A program made the position numbers and the translations under genes. Below, in pieces: positions 17,613 to 27,707 of a stretch of DNA of 64,000 nt (its first letter is position 1; each line of letters starts with the position of its first letter). Below the pieces are notes generated by a model. The model saw only the letters and a list, made by a program, of their open reading frames with translations, did no database searches and was not told the DNA's origin. The DNA is from UBA7446 sp965656545 (GTDB lineage Bacteria; Bacteroidota; Bacteroidia; Flavobacteriales; Flavobacteriaceae): NCBI GenBank assembly GCA_965656545.1, contig CBFHKZ010000002.1, positions 62,001 to 126,000 of the forward strand, read 5' to 3'.

Positions 17613-18227
17613 CTAAACCCCCGCTTTTAATAATGTTAAGGCATTTGGCCCTTCATTAAATAGCAAATCTATTATGGACAAATTAGGGATAAATCCATTC
17701 TTGTCTTCAAAGACTTGGGTGTAGCTGAGTGCTAAATCGGACGTACTATTTTTTTGCTCTATTTGCGCTCTAATATCTGTAGCAGTAGGTGTGGTTTCAT
17801 AGCTTTCGGTGTACTGAACGGAAGGTTCCCAGCCCAATAACTTCAGCAATAACTCAAAATAGGCTTTGTTAAAAGCGTATAGCGATGAGAATTTGGTTTT
17901 ATAAAGAACAGCCAAATCATCTTCATAGAACTCGAAATAGGGTGAGGATCTATAGGCTGATTGTATGGACTTCCAATGCTGCTTTTGCCAAGCAAAACTA
18001 TTTTCTATTTCAACCGCGCGGTAGTATTGATGGCCCATTTCCCCAAGGTGTTTTACAGGGATGGATAGCATTAATTTTCCGTTTGCCCCGTGTATGTGCG
18101 TTCTGTTCCTAAGGGTTTGCTTTTGATAATAATCGTGTTGCTCTATGATAAGTGTTTGTGCAGTTGTCATAAACGCCCACAAGCCAATGGAACCCGTATA
18201 TGCCAAAGGCGCAACAACGGTACTCAT
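17613..18227 (-). CDS. WbqC-family protein
   Basis: 204 residues of the WbqC-like family, proteins linked to polysaccharide and aminoglycan synthesis in some bacteria; the biochemical role is not settled. Family features: the start VVAPLAYTGSIGLWAFM, IIEQHDYYQKQTLRNRTHI, and the LSIPVKHLGE segment followed by WQKQHWKSIQSAYRSSPYFEFYED. It is the last gene of the parA-to-wbqC run, with its ATG directly after the lepB stop. Confidence 0.85.
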   Translation of the reverse strand: MSTVVAPLAYTGSIGLWAFMTTAQTLIIEQHDYYQKQTLRNRTHIHGANGKLMLSIPVKHLGEMGHQYYRAVEIENSFAWQKQHWKSIQSAYRSSPYFEFYEDDLAVLYKTKFSSLYAFNKAYFELLLKLLGWEPSVQYTESYETTPTATDIRAQIEQKNSTSDLALSYTQVFEDKNGFIPNLSIIDLLFNEGPNALTLLKAGV

Positions 18228-19925
18228 TTATGCTTTTTTAGAACGTCTTCTGTACCATGCAATACCTTGCCAGATAGCTATAAAGGCCGCAAAATACCAG
18301 CGATAAGACACAGGTTTTCCTGAGCCGCCAACCGTCGTAAAGACCCTGTCCCAACGTATCTTCCAGTTTCGTAATCCGTCCATGAATCCGTCAATGCTCA
18401 TCCATATAAAAACAGGTTTGCCAACAATGTGATCCTCGGGAACAAATCCCCAAAAGCGACTGTCTTCTGAACGGTGACGGTTGTCGCCCATCATCCAATA
18501 GTAGTCTTGCTTAAATGTATATGTGTCTGCCGTGAATCCATTAATTTTAATATCATCACCACTAACTTCAAGATCATTTAATTCATAATCGGAAATAATT
18601 TTTTTATAAAGCGCCACATTCTTTGGGTTTAATTGGACTGTAACTCCTTTTTCAGGCATAACCAAAGGTCCAAATTGATCTTCGTTCCAGTTGTAACGCA
18701 CGTTGTTAGGAAAATAGGCATCGTTGTAGGTTCTCGTGGTATTGATGTTTCTTTTCAGACTATCTAATGTCAACGCATTTGGTAATTCCTCAGCTTCTGT
18801 TAGTGTTAGAAATAAGCTTTTTTGGGTTTCCAACAACTCCTTGGCTTGAATGCGGTATTGTTGCACAATGTTCAGCGGCAATCCCTTAGACCCGGTAAGC
18901 ACTTGATAATTACTCGGATCTGGATTGGCAATCATCAATAAATGCGGTCTCAATGCATCAAGTATGGGTTGAGAGATGTTTGTGATTAAGAACTTTCGCG
19001 TAAGGTCGTCATAGCCTGCATTGATGAGCCTTCTTGCCGAGATGCCCTTTGCATTGTAGGCCTTATAGCCAAAAATGGGCTTTGCTCGGTCCGGCAATAT
19101 GGACTCCTCACCATTTATGTGTATGATGCCATTCTCTATGGTGAGTGTATCGCCTGGAAGGGCAACACAACGTTTCACATAATTAGATTTTTTGTCAATG
19201 GGCTTTACAACGCCTGCCTCTTTTTTAAAGAATTGCCTTACGGTATCTGCGGGCCAACTGAAAACGACAATATCGTTACGTTTTATTTGCTGTAGCCCCG
19301 GAAGTCTCATGTAGGGGAGTTGTGGCTTTTTTAAATACGATCGTGTTTTTACCAAAGGGATGGTGTCATGAACCATGGGAAACGAAATCACCGTTTGTGG
19401 TGCCCGTGCGCCATAATGGAATTTGCTTACCAATAGAAAATCGCCCACCAATAATGATTTTTCCAAAGATCCCGTTGGGATGATATACGGCTGCATAAAG
19501 TAAGTATGGATGATAGTTGCGAAAACTACGGCATATATTATTGACCCAATAAATTGACCAAATTTTGTTTTTGGAACAGTAGATTGCTCTGGATTGTATG
19601 TTACATCACTGGCGTAGTTTATGTAAAAGCCATAGAGTCCCAAAGTGGCCCATGCCAAAAAGGAGTCTGTCAGTGAATCTTTACCAAACTTTCGTGCCGT
19701 TTCCACCCACACTACTGGGAGCATTAACAGGTTTACAATGGGGAAATACAACAGGACAACCCACCAAGCGGGTCTTCCAATAATGCGGAGTAAAATAACA
19801 GAGTTGTAGATGGGTACGGCTGCTAAAAAAGGGGCATACCCCGCTTTTTTATACAACTTCCACAGTTTAACAAACATGAGGAGTTGACAAAGCAAAACAA
19901 ACAAAGCCCATTGAGATAAAGTCAT
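18228..19925 (-). CDS. lepB: Signal peptidase I
   Basis: Removes signal peptides from exported proteins at the outer face of the inner membrane. 565 residues, much longer than the E. coli enzyme, as usual in Flavobacteriia. N-terminal membrane helices (residues about 1-20, 30-80) are followed by a third one before the catalytic Ser153 in IIPTGSLEKSLLVGDF. The general-base Lys251 is in YVKRCVALPGDTL, and the C-terminal box GDNRHRSEDSRFWGFVP is present. An insertion of about 150 residues lies between boxes. A last hydrophobic segment ends the protein. Confidence 0.95.
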   Translation of the reverse strand: MTLSQWALFVLLCQLLMFVKLWKLYKKAGYAPFLAAVPIYNSVILLRIIGRPAWWVVLLYFPIVNLLMLPVVWVETARKFGKDSLTDSFLAWATLGLYGFYINYASDVTYNPEQSTVPKTKFGQFIGSIIYAVVFATIIHTYFMQPYIIPTGSLEKSLLVGDFLLVSKFHYGARAPQTVISFPMVHDTIPLVKTRSYLKKPQLPYMRLPGLQQIKRNDIVVFSWPADTVRQFFKKEAGVVKPIDKKSNYVKRCVALPGDTLTIENGIIHINGEESILPDRAKPIFGYKAYNAKGISARRLINAGYDDLTRKFLITNISQPILDALRPHLLMIANPDPSNYQVLTGSKGLPLNIVQQYRIQAKELLETQKSLFLTLTEAEELPNALTLDSLKRNINTTRTYNDAYFPNNVRYNWNEDQFGPLVMPEKGVTVQLNPKNVALYKKIISDYELNDLEVSGDDIKINGFTADTYTFKQDYYWMMGDNRHRSEDSRFWGFVPEDHIVGKPVFIWMSIDGFMDGLRNWKIRWDRVFTTVGGSGKPVSYRWYFAAFIAIWQGIAWYRRRSKKA

Positions 19926-19936
19926 AATTTGGAGTA

Positions 19937-20641
19937 TTAGGTTATGTTTAAAACGTCTTTCATTGTAAAAATACCGCTTTTGCCGTTAACCCACTCTGCG
20001 GCAATAACTGCTCCCAAGGCAAAACCATCGCGATTGTGTGCAATATGCTCAATACTGATTTTGTCTGTTTCTGAGTTATAATCAACGGTATGCGTGCCAG
20101 GAACATCCGGCAAGCGTGCTGCCCTGATAGGCAAATCCATTTCTTTTGCATCTTCTTCCAATGCCCAAGTGTTTTTGTCTGTATGTGGCAAAATGCCTTC
20201 TGCAAGTGTGATGGCTGTGCCACTAGGTGCATCTAGCTTTTGGGTGTGATGTATCTCTGTTAGGCTGGCATCGTATTGTTTGTGTTGCCCCATCATTTGC
20301 GCTAGTTTTTCATTGAGTGCAAAAAATATATTTACCCCTAAACTAAAGTTTGAAGCATATAAAAAGGCCCCCTTTTTAGCAGCACATAACGATTCGATAT
20401 CCGCTCGACTTTCAAGCCAGCCTGTTGTGCCGCAAACAACAGCTACCCCTTCGTTTAAGGCATGTGTGATGTTTGCTACTGCAGCGGACGGAACACTAAA
20501 GTTGATGGCTACTTCAGCACCATTTAGTGCGTCTTTTGGATTGTCTTTGTCTATGATGGCAACGACTTCGTGACCTCTTGACTTTGCAATGCTTTCAATG
20601 GCCTTACCCATTCTTCCGTAACCTAACAGGGCTATCTTCAT
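19937..20641 (-). CDS. dapB: 4-hydroxy-tetrahydrodipicolinate reductase
   Basis: Catalyses an NAD(P)H-dependent step of lysine and diaminopimelate synthesis, feeding peptidoglycan. 234 residues. The Rossmann motif LLGYGRMGKAI opens the protein; VVCGTTGWL (near residue 69), the YASNFSLGVNIFFALN segment (near 95), the catalytic HHTQKLDAPSGTA (near 131) and GTHTVDYNS follow. Located between lepB and the DUF5683 gene in one strand run. Confidence 0.95.
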   Translation of the reverse strand: MKIALLGYGRMGKAIESIAKSRGHEVVAIIDKDNPKDALNGAEVAINFSVPSAAVANITHALNEGVAVVCGTTGWLESRADIESLCAAKKGAFLYASNFSLGVNIFFALNEKLAQMMGQHKQYDASLTEIHHTQKLDAPSGTAITLAEGILPHTDKNTWALEEDAKEMDLPIRAARLPDVPGTHTVDYNSETDKISIEHIAHNRDGFALGAVIAAEWVNGKSGIFTMKDVLNIT

Positions 20642-20642
20642 A

Positions 20643-21188
20643 TTAAAAAGTTAATGCGACCCGCATTCCCGCTACCGGTTGTGCACCAACAGGCGCAACA
20701 TCGAAGTAGGGTTTTACAGTCAAATCGCTGTTTACATTGTATTGTTTTAAGTGTGCGTCAATATTGGCGTCCAAGATATTAAGAAAATAAAAGCCCAAGA
20801 TAAAAATCATCGAGCGATCTCTGTTGCGCTTATAAAAGTCTTGACCATCTAGTAGGCGGTCTGTACTTGTGATGAGGTTTTGAAATTCATCGTCGTTATA
20901 TCCAGCGATTCTTCTTTTGTAAGCATTCCGATATCGCAAATAGTTTTTGTGATGTTGATCATAGGTATATATCGAAGCACCAATAGCTCCATAAACAAGT
21001 GGAATTTTCCAATAGCGTTTGTTGTATGCTTGTCCCAACCCTGGAAGTACGGCGGAATAAAAAGCCGCTTTTGCAGGCCTTAGGGGGTCTTCGTTTTCTA
21101 TTTTTTGTATGTCGTCAACGATGATTTGCTGTCCAAAGACTAAGCAACTGCAGCACGATATAAAAATGAATAGGACGAAACGCTTCAC
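20643..21188 (-). CDS. DUF5683-family exported protein
   Basis: 181 residues, signal peptide MKRFVLFIFISCCSCLVFGQ, then the DUF5683 core PAKAAFYSAVLPGLGQAYNKRYWKIP (given in two parts: positions 38-50 and 51-63), with small hydrophobic helices. Found between parB and dapB throughout Flavobacteriia; its role is unknown, but the constant place suggests a cell-envelope or cell-cycle task. The ATG overlaps the parB stop by one base. Confidence 0.85.
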   Translation of the reverse strand: MKRFVLFIFISCCSCLVFGQQIIVDDIQKIENEDPLRPAKAAFYSAVLPGLGQAYNKRYWKIPLVYGAIGASIYTYDQHHKNYLRYRNAYKRRIAGYNDDEFQNLITSTDRLLDGQDFYKRNRDRSMIFILGFYFLNILDANIDAHLKQYNVNSDLTVKPYFDVAPVGAQPVAGMRVALTF

Positions 21189-22036
21189 TATTTTAATTTT
21201 TTACGAATGTTTTTGAACTCTTTTTCAGAAGCGAAAGAAATGATGATTTTACCTGCACCGTTCTTGTCAACTGTGGTTTGTACGGGTGCATCGAAAAAGT
21301 TTTTAATTGAATCTACGTGTTTTGATGTATAATCTTCGGCTGGAGCGGCTTTGGCTTTTTTAGGTTTTACAGCTTGTTCCGTAGCCCTTACCGACATACC
21401 GGTTGACACAATTTTTTTATACAGTTTTAATTGCTCTTGTTTGTCTGCTACACTGAGTAATGCACGTCCGTGTCCCATGCTGATAAATCCATCTCTAATG
21501 CCCGATTGTATGATAGGGTCTAGGTTTAATAGGCGCAAGTAATTGGTAACCGTCGATCTCTTTTTTCCGACGCGTTTGCTCATTTGCTCTTGCGTTAGTT
21601 CAATTTCGTTGATAAGCCTGTCGTAGCTCAATGCAATTTCAATGGGGTCCAAATCATCTCTTTGGATGTTTTCAACCAATGCCATTTCCAATGATTCTTG
21701 ATCGTTTGCAACGCGAACAAAAGCAGGAATGGATTTTAGGTTGATGGATTGTGAAGCTCTAAAACGGCGCTCACCCGAAACCAATTGATAGCTGTTGTCT
21801 TTGAGTTTACGTACCGTTATGGGCTGGATAACGCCCAACTCAGCAATGGACGAAGCCAGTTCTGCTAAAGTATCTGGATTAAACTGCGTTCGTGGCTGAA
21901 AAGGATTGGTTTCGATTTGATTTAGGGGAAGTTCAATAACCTTTCCTTCTACGCTGCCTTGAACAAGATTTTCATCTGTTGGGAGTAGTGCTGATAGCCC
22001 ACGTCCCATGGCTTGCCGTTTTTTTGCTTTTGCCAT
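21188..22036 (-). CDS. parB: Chromosome-partitioning protein ParB
   Basis: Binds parS sites, spreads on DNA and drives origin segregation with ParA. 282 residues. The N-terminal CTPase domain has the LPLNQIETNPFQPR start, GVIQPITVRKL and the LVSGERRFRAS motif; the middle helix-turn-helix is LTQEQMSKRVGKKRSTVTNYLRLL; a C-terminal dimer domain ends the protein. It starts one base after the parA stop. No parS-like palindrome was found in this window. Confidence 0.95.
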   Translation of the reverse strand: MAKAKKRQAMGRGLSALLPTDENLVQGSVEGKVIELPLNQIETNPFQPRTQFNPDTLAELASSIAELGVIQPITVRKLKDNSYQLVSGERRFRASQSINLKSIPAFVRVANDQESLEMALVENIQRDDLDPIEIALSYDRLINEIELTQEQMSKRVGKKRSTVTNYLRLLNLDPIIQSGIRDGFISMGHGRALLSVADKQEQLKLYKKIVSTGMSVRATEQAVKPKKAKAAPAEDYTSKHVDSIKNFFDAPVQTTVDKNGAGKIIISFASEKEFKNIRKKLK

Positions 22037-22037
22037 A

Positions 22038-22802
22038 TTACTTTTTTTTGTTGATTAGTTCTTGTGCCAACTTCAAATAGCTGGAGGCTCCTTTGCTGGT
22101 GGCGTCGTAATCAATAATTGTTTCTCCAAAACTAGGTGCTTCACCAAGCTTTACATTTCTTTGGATAATGGTGCTAAAGACCATGTTTCCAAAGTGTTTT
22201 TTTACTTCATCCACCACTTGGTTCGACAAACGCAGTCTGGAGTCGTACATGGTAAGCAACATGCCCTCAATACCAAGATCTGCATTGTGGATTTTCTGAA
22301 TACTTTTTATGGTGTTTAGTAGTTTTCCCAAGCCCTCGAGTGCGAAGTATTCGCATTGAATGGGAATGATAACCGAATGAGCAGCCGTAAGCGCATTTAA
22401 TGTAATAAGTCCAAGCGAAGGCGCACAGTCAATAAAAATATAATCGTAATCGTCTTTAATGGGTTCCAGTGCTTTGCGAAGCATCATCTCCCGATTGGTC
22501 TTATCAACCAATTCAATTTCGATGGCCACCAAGTCAATATGCGCTGGTATTAAATCGAGATTAGGTGAATTTGTTGCTACAATGGCTTCTTTGGCAGTGA
22601 TGGTGTGCTCTAAAACTTGGTAGGATCCTTTTTCAACAGCATCAACTTCAATGCCTAGGCCAGATGTAGCGTTGGCTTGTGGATCGGCATCAACAAGGAG
22701 TACTTTTTTTTCAAGTACACCAAGTGAAGCCGCAAGATTTACAGAAGTGGTTGTTTTTCCAACCCCTCCCTTCTGATTCGCTATGGCAATAATTTTTCCC
22801 AT
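22038..22802 (-). CDS. parA: Chromosome-partitioning ATPase ParA (Soj)
   Basis: 254 residues. A deviant Walker A motif, KGGVGKTTTSVNLA, is at residues 11-24; Walker A' is LLVDADPQANAT, Walker B FIDCAPSLGLITLNAL. It forms ATP-dependent dimers on the nucleoid and pulls ParB-parS complexes. First gene of the parA-parB-DUF5683-dapB-lepB-wbqC run on the minus strand. Confidence 0.95.
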   Translation of the reverse strand: MGKIIAIANQKGGVGKTTTSVNLAASLGVLEKKVLLVDADPQANATSGLGIEVDAVEKGSYQVLEHTITAKEAIVATNSPNLDLIPAHIDLVAIEIELVDKTNREMMLRKALEPIKDDYDYIFIDCAPSLGLITLNALTAAHSVIIPIQCEYFALEGLGKLLNTIKSIQKIHNADLGIEGMLLTMYDSRLRLSNQVVDEVKKHFGNMVFSTIIQRNVKLGEAPSFGETIIDYDATSKGASSYLKLAQELINKKK

Positions 22803-22864
22803 CTAAACTAATGAAATGTAAAAATACTATTAAAATGCAGTAGTATCTACCAAATTTATGTTAA

Positions 22865-23740
22865 CTATTTTTTCTTCCTAATGGCAAGCTCTAATAAGTC
22901 CCACATGGTTTTTTTAACCTGCTCTAGATTGTTAAATTGACCAGCGCCTTTGAGCCATTCGCCTCCATCCAGTGTGATTACTTCTCCGTTGAGGTAGGCA
23001 CCAAAATCTGAAACCATGTAGGCAACTAGATTGGCCAACTCTTGGTGTTCGCCTACTCTTCCAATTGGAATGCGTTTTTTAGGATCAAATTTCTTTTTTA
23101 TTGGTGCAGGCAATAAGCGATCCCAGGCGCCTTTGGTAGGGAAGGGGCCAGGCGCAACAGCGTTAAAACGCATGCCGTATTTTGCCCACTCAACAGCCAG
23201 TGAGCGTGTCATGGCCAAAACCCCAGCTTTGGCACAAGCAGAGGGCACTACATAGCCCGAGCCTGTAAAGGCATAGGTGGTTACGATATTGAGCACGTTG
23301 GTGTTTTGTTGTTTGGTTTTAATCCAATGTTTTCCAAATGTCAGCGTACAGTTTTTTGTTCCCTTGAGGACAATATCCAAAATGGTGTCAAATGCATTTG
23401 ACGACAGTCGTTCGGTAGGTGCTATAAAATTACCAGCCGCATTATTGACTAATACGTCTACAGGTCCATACTTTTCCAGCACTTGACTGTGCATGGATTC
23501 AACCTCATCAATATTGCGAACATCACAAGCAACTGCATAACAATCGCCTCCTGTTTCTTGCATTAGTTCCTGTGCGGTAGTTTCTAGCTTTTCGAGCTTA
23601 CGTGAAGTTATGGCAACCTTAGCTCCTAGTTTTAGAAAATAACTTGTCATCGATTTACCTAGTCCACTTCCGCCGCCAGTAACGACGATAACTTTTCCTG
23701 CTAAGGCATCGTCTCGCAACATTTGTTCTGCGTGTTTCAT
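22865..23740 (-). CDS. SDR oxidoreductase, 2,4-dienoyl-CoA reductase type
   Basis: A 291-residue Rossmann dehydrogenase. NADP(H) motif VTGGGSGLGKSM near residue 20 and NNAAGNF near 98. The usual SDR YxxxK is replaced by VVPSACAKAG, the pattern of mammalian 2,4-dienoyl-CoA reductase, in which Ser and Lys of the PSAxAK motif and an upstream Tyr and Asn form the site. A likely role is beta-oxidation of unsaturated fatty acids. A part in sulfonolipid reduction is possible but has no support from position. Confidence 0.8.
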   Translation of the reverse strand: MKHAEQMLRDDALAGKVIVVTGGGSGLGKSMTSYFLKLGAKVAITSRKLEKLETTAQELMQETGGDCYAVACDVRNIDEVESMHSQVLEKYGPVDVLVNNAAGNFIAPTERLSSNAFDTILDIVLKGTKNCTLTFGKHWIKTKQQNTNVLNIVTTYAFTGSGYVVPSACAKAGVLAMTRSLAVEWAKYGMRFNAVAPGPFPTKGAWDRLLPAPIKKKFDPKKRIPIGRVGEHQELANLVAYMVSDFGAYLNGEVITLDGGEWLKGAGQFNNLEQVKKTMWDLLELAIRKKK

Positions 23741-23754
23741 GTTGTTTTATTTAG

Positions 23755-24066
23755 TTAATTAATTGTGTCAGCATACTCAATAAGGTATACATCTTCGTTC
23801 TTTCTTTTCATCAGATAGCGCTCTCTTGCATAGCGTTCCATTTCTATGGAGTCGCTTAATTGTAAGAGTGTTTTTCTGTCCAAAGCGATGCTTTCTTCCA
23901 AAGTGCTTTTTTGTCTTTCTAATTCCGATAACTTGCGCTCAAGGCTAAAGTATATGAGCAGCGAATTGGAGTCTAGAAAAACCATCCATACAACAAAAAA
24001 TATCCCAATTAAGGCATATAGGTTGGTGGCTAACTTAAACCACGGATTTTTAAAAAGCTTTTTCAT
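23755..24066 (-). CDS. Septum formation initiator (DivIC/FtsB family)
   Basis: 103 residues: short cytoplasmic start, one membrane helix (about residues 14-34), then a coiled coil (YFSLERKLSELERQKSTL onward) and the small end domain ERYARERYLMKRKNEDVY. Such proteins join FtsL and FtsQ at the division site. The ATG overlaps the udk stop (ATGA), so the two are co-translated. Confidence 0.9.
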   Translation of the reverse strand: MKKLFKNPWFKLATNLYALIGIFFVVWMVFLDSNSLLIYFSLERKLSELERQKSTLEESIALDRKTLLQLSDSIEMERYARERYLMKRKNEDVYLIEYADTIN

Positions 24067-24665
24067 CTAATTGTTGTTGCTATCCACTCTTGCATTTGAT
24101 TTTTTGCAAATTTCAAATCGTTATTTATGATAACCACGTCTGCCGTATGCATGTGTGGTGCTATAAACTGACTGTGCATGGCGTGGAGTGTATTTTCAAA
24201 ACGCGCCATCACTTCTGCTTTTGTTCTGCCTCTAGTGTTTATATCACGCTCCATACGTCGTTCAACGCGTTTATTTATATCAGCTTCAATATACACTTTA
24301 AAGTCAAATAAATCACGAAGTGGCGCATGAGCAAACACCAAAATACCTTCAATTAAAATATATTTTTTTGGATGAATAACCTCAATTTCATCCATTCGTA
24401 AATGCTGTTCGAATGAATATAGTGGGCTTTTTATTGATTTGCCTTTTTGAAGTTGAACAACATGATTTGCAAGTAAATCCAAATCAAGTGCATCGGGGTG
24501 ATCGAAGTTGATGAGACAACGTTCTTCAAAAGATAGCGCTGGCAAGTGCTTGTAATAACGGTCTTGTGAGAGTATAAGCGTTTTATCTTTACCCAATATT
24601 TCTGCAACATAATTGACAAGGGTGGTTTTGCCCGCACCCGTACCGCCACTAATTCCAATTATCAC
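24063..24665 (-). CDS. udk: Uridine kinase
   Basis: Phosphorylates uridine and cytidine in pyrimidine salvage. 200 residues. P-loop GISGGTGAGKTTLVNYV is at residues 3-19; the SQDRYYKHLPALSFEER substrate segment follows, then NFDHPDALDLDLLANHV and RDINTRGRTKAEV, the lid region. Coupled to the divIC gene through an ATGA overlap. Confidence 0.93.
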   Translation of the reverse strand: MIIGISGGTGAGKTTLVNYVAEILGKDKTLILSQDRYYKHLPALSFEERCLINFDHPDALDLDLLANHVVQLQKGKSIKSPLYSFEQHLRMDEIEVIHPKKYILIEGILVFAHAPLRDLFDFKVYIEADINKRVERRMERDINTRGRTKAEVMARFENTLHAMHSQFIAPHMHTADVVIINNDLKFAKNQMQEWIATTIR

Positions 24666-24767
24666 CTATCACTGATTTTTGTAAAGATAAGCTTCCAACA
24701 TTGACAGTCTGCTTCTTTGGATTGATAAATGTTAACAGAAAAATAAACGATTCAATACCAAGTGACT

Positions 24768-26000
24768 TCAAACAGTATCGGTATGCGCTCCCATATGTTG
24801 TGCTGCTATAAAAGCACCTGTCCAAGCATTTTGAAAATTAAAGCCACCTGTAACGGCGTCAATATTAAGTACTTCGCCTGCGAAAAATAAATTTTTATGA
24901 ATCTTACTCTCAAAGGTTTTGAAATTAATTTCTTTGAGTGCTACTCCTCCAGCTGTAACGAACTCTTCTTTAAAGGTGCTTTTTCCTGTTACTTTAAATA
25001 CTGCCGCTGTTAGCTGTGTGGCGAGATTTTGAAGTTGTTTTTGATTCGTTTCTGCCCATTTGATGTCGTCTGGAAAATCGGCCCCGATGACCAATTGCTC
25101 CCATAAACGCTTTGGCAAGTCATACAGTGCTGATTTACGAACAAGCTTTTTTGGGTTATCAGACTTATAATCTCCCAACTCTTGAACACAAACTGTAAAA
25201 TCTTGCGCAATAAAATTAATGATTACATCAAAATTATAGTTGCGTTTCGCCAGTTCAATAGCTCCATAGGCTGATAATTTAAGCACTGAAGGCGCACTTA
25301 TTCCTGTATGCGTAATTAACAACGGGCCTGAGGAGGTTAATGAACTGTTGTTAACGGATAGTTCTACGTGTTTGGCAACAACGCCTGGTATTGATTTTAA
25401 ACGTGTATCTGAAATCGTAAACGTAAACAATGAGGGTACTGCTTCAACAATCCGATGTCCCAATCGCTCAAGTAATGTCCATATTTTTGAACTGCTTCCT
25501 GTTGCAATGAGTATTTTTTCGGCACAAAAGGTTCCTTTGGGTGTTGATAGCTCCCATTTTCCTTTAGAAGCGCTTATTTCTTGAACAGAATGATTGAGTA
25601 ATATGTCAATATTGTGTTTGCTAGCTTCAGACATAAAGCAATCAATAATAGTCTGTGAGGAATTAGATTCTGGAAAGACTCGCCCATCTTCTTCAATTTT
25701 TAAGCTAACGCCACGCTCCTCAAACCACTGCATGGTATCACCTGTCATAAATGTATGGAAGGGCCCTAATAATTCTTTTTGACCTCTTGGATAATGTTTT
25801 GATAGTGGTTTGGGTTCAAACGCTGCATGAGTCACATTACAGCGTCCACCACCAGATATTTTTACTTTAGACAATACGTTACTTCCGCGTTCCAAAATGC
25901 CAACCCTTAACGCTGGATTCTTTTGGGCGGTATTGATTGCAGAAAAAAAACCAGCAGCTCCTCCGCCTACAATAAGTACATCGTAATTTTTATAGCTCAT
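24768..26000 (-). CDS. NAD(P)/FAD-dependent oxidoreductase (HI0933/BaiN family)
   Basis: A 410-residue flavoprotein. The FAD-binding VLIVGGGAAGFFSAI is near residue 7; the family signature KVKISGGGRCNVTHA near residue 48 and the end TGGFNFQNAWTGAFIAAQHM are typical of the HI0933 family. The family includes the BaiN bile-acid flavoprotein, but most members have no known substrate. ATG 26000 (MSYKNYDV) is chosen over a start 11 codons upstream because the FAD motif then sits at the normal distance. Confidence 0.85.
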   Translation of the reverse strand: MSYKNYDVLIVGGGAAGFFSAINTAQKNPALRVGILERGSNVLSKVKISGGGRCNVTHAAFEPKPLSKHYPRGQKELLGPFHTFMTGDTMQWFEERGVSLKIEEDGRVFPESNSSQTIIDCFMSEASKHNIDILLNHSVQEISASKGKWELSTPKGTFCAEKILIATGSSSKIWTLLERLGHRIVEAVPSLFTFTISDTRLKSIPGVVAKHVELSVNNSSLTSSGPLLITHTGISAPSVLKLSAYGAIELAKRNYNFDVIINFIAQDFTVCVQELGDYKSDNPKKLVRKSALYDLPKRLWEQLVIGADFPDDIKWAETNQKQLQNLATQLTAAVFKVTGKSTFKEEFVTAGGVALKEINFKTFESKIHKNLFFAGEVLNIDAVTGGFNFQNAWTGAFIAAQHMGAHTDTV

Positions 26001-26154
26001 ACAGTATTTTACGAATCCGCTGCGATAGAACACTCAAAACAAGGTGTAGCATGTCTCATGGCATAAAAGTATCGAAAATAACACGTTAATCAGTCGATCT
26101 CTTGTTAGAATAAATTCTGCCGCTTTTAGTTAGGAGGGTGGTTTGACAAATACT

Positions 26155-26501
<347 letters not shown>

Positions 26502-26523
26502 AATAAGAGTCGGTATCAAAAAG

Positions 26524-26598
26524 TCGGGGTGGCAGGATTCGAACCTGCGACCTCCTGCTCCCAAAGCAGGCGCGATGACCGGGCTACGCTACACCCCG
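26524..26598 (-). tRNA. tRNA-Pro (anticodon TGG)
   Basis: 75 nt. Acceptor CGGGGTG pairs with CACCCCG; anticodon stem CCTGC/GCAGG with loop TTTGGGA, anticodon TGG reading CCA/CCG; T-arm GCAGG-TTCGAAT-CCTGC. Discriminator A; CCA not encoded. It lies 22 bp upstream of the GGG isoacceptor, presumably in one transcript. Confidence 0.95.
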
Positions 26599-26747
26599 TT
26601 AAAAACGGACTGCAAATATAGAATATATCGTAAGGTTGCCAAACATATTTTCTTATCATTTTAGATAATAGATTGATAATAACTTTTGATAGGAATAATG
26701 TCAATCTATCATCTTAATCCTGTAATTTTGAATTAAAATTATTAGTC

Positions 26748-27704
26748 ATGAGTGAGGCACCTGAACATATCAAAACACTAATTATTGGGTCTGGACCCGC
26801 GGGTTACACCGCTGCTATCTACGCTGCTCGTGCAGATTTAAAGCCTGTTGTATACACAGGTTTAGAGCCAGGTGGACAACTTACAACCACCACAGAAGTT
26901 GATAATTTCCCTGGATATCCAGAAGGTGTTGATGGGCCAACCATGATGGTAGAGCTACAACAACAAGCGGAACGTTTCGGAACAGATGTCCGTATTGGAA
27001 TGGCTACTGCAGTAGACTTTTCCAAAGAATCAGGCGGATTGCACCGCGTGACCATTGACGACAATAAGGAAGTATTAGCAGAGACAGTCATCATTTCCAC
27101 CGGAGCAACTGCCAAATACTTAGGCTTACCTAGTGAGCAGCGTTTACGAGGTGGAGGTGTTTCGGCCTGTGCTGTATGCGATGGGTTCTTTTATAAAGGT
27201 CAGGATGTTGCTATTGTAGGCGGTGGAGACACCGCAGCTGAAGAAGCTACATATTTGGCCAATATATGTAGCAAGGTTACCATGTTGGTGCGTAAAGATC
27301 AAATGAGAGCTTCAAAAGCCATGCAACACCGCGTAACTTCTACACCAAATATTGATTTGCGCTACAATACCGAAATTGATGAAGTATTAGGAGATATGGT
27401 TGTTGAAGGACTTCGAATGGTCAACAATCAAACAGGTGAAAAAGAAGAAATTGTCATAACAGGACTTTTTATAGCCATTGGACACAAACCAAACACGGAT
27501 ATCTTCAAAGGGCAGCTTGATATGGATGATGCAGGTTATCTTATAACTGAAGGCAAATCCACCAAAACGAACATTCCAGGCGTTTTTGCTTCTGGAGACG
27601 TTCAAGATAAAGAATACCGTCAGGCGGTAACTGCTGCTGGAACGGGCTGTATGGCCGCTTTAGATGCTGAACGCTATTTGGCTACCATTGAAACACGGGT
27701 TTAG
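26748..27704 (+). CDS. trxB: Thioredoxin reductase
   Basis: Passes electrons from NADPH through FAD to thioredoxin. 318 residues. FAD motif IIGSGPAGYTAAIYAARA near residue 12; redox pair CAVCDG near residue 142; NADPH motif VGGGDTAAEEATYL near 161; the C-terminal FAD box GVFASGDVQDKEYRQAVTAAGTG. Separated by about 150 bp from the tRNA-Pro genes on the other strand, and followed after three bases by the DUF4442 gene. Confidence 0.95.
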   Translation: MSEAPEHIKTLIIGSGPAGYTAAIYAARADLKPVVYTGLEPGGQLTTTTEVDNFPGYPEGVDGPTMMVELQQQAERFGTDVRIGMATAVDFSKESGGLHRVTIDDNKEVLAETVIISTGATAKYLGLPSEQRLRGGGVSACAVCDGFFYKGQDVAIVGGGDTAAEEATYLANICSKVTMLVRKDQMRASKAMQHRVTSTPNIDLRYNTEIDEVLGDMVVEGLRMVNNQTGEKEEIVITGLFIAIGHKPNTDIFKGQLDMDDAGYLITEGKSTKTNIPGVFASGDVQDKEYRQAVTAAGTGCMAALDAERYLATIETRV

Positions 27705-27707
27705 ACA

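Noticed and set aside
21188..22802. Replication origin next to parAB
   Set aside because: No dnaA gene, clear parS or DnaA-box cluster is seen in the window.
22865..23740. SDR as the missing reductase of capnine synthesis
   Set aside because: Its PSAxAK site fits 2,4-dienoyl-CoA reductase, and it is 16 kb from the capnine pair with no shared operon.
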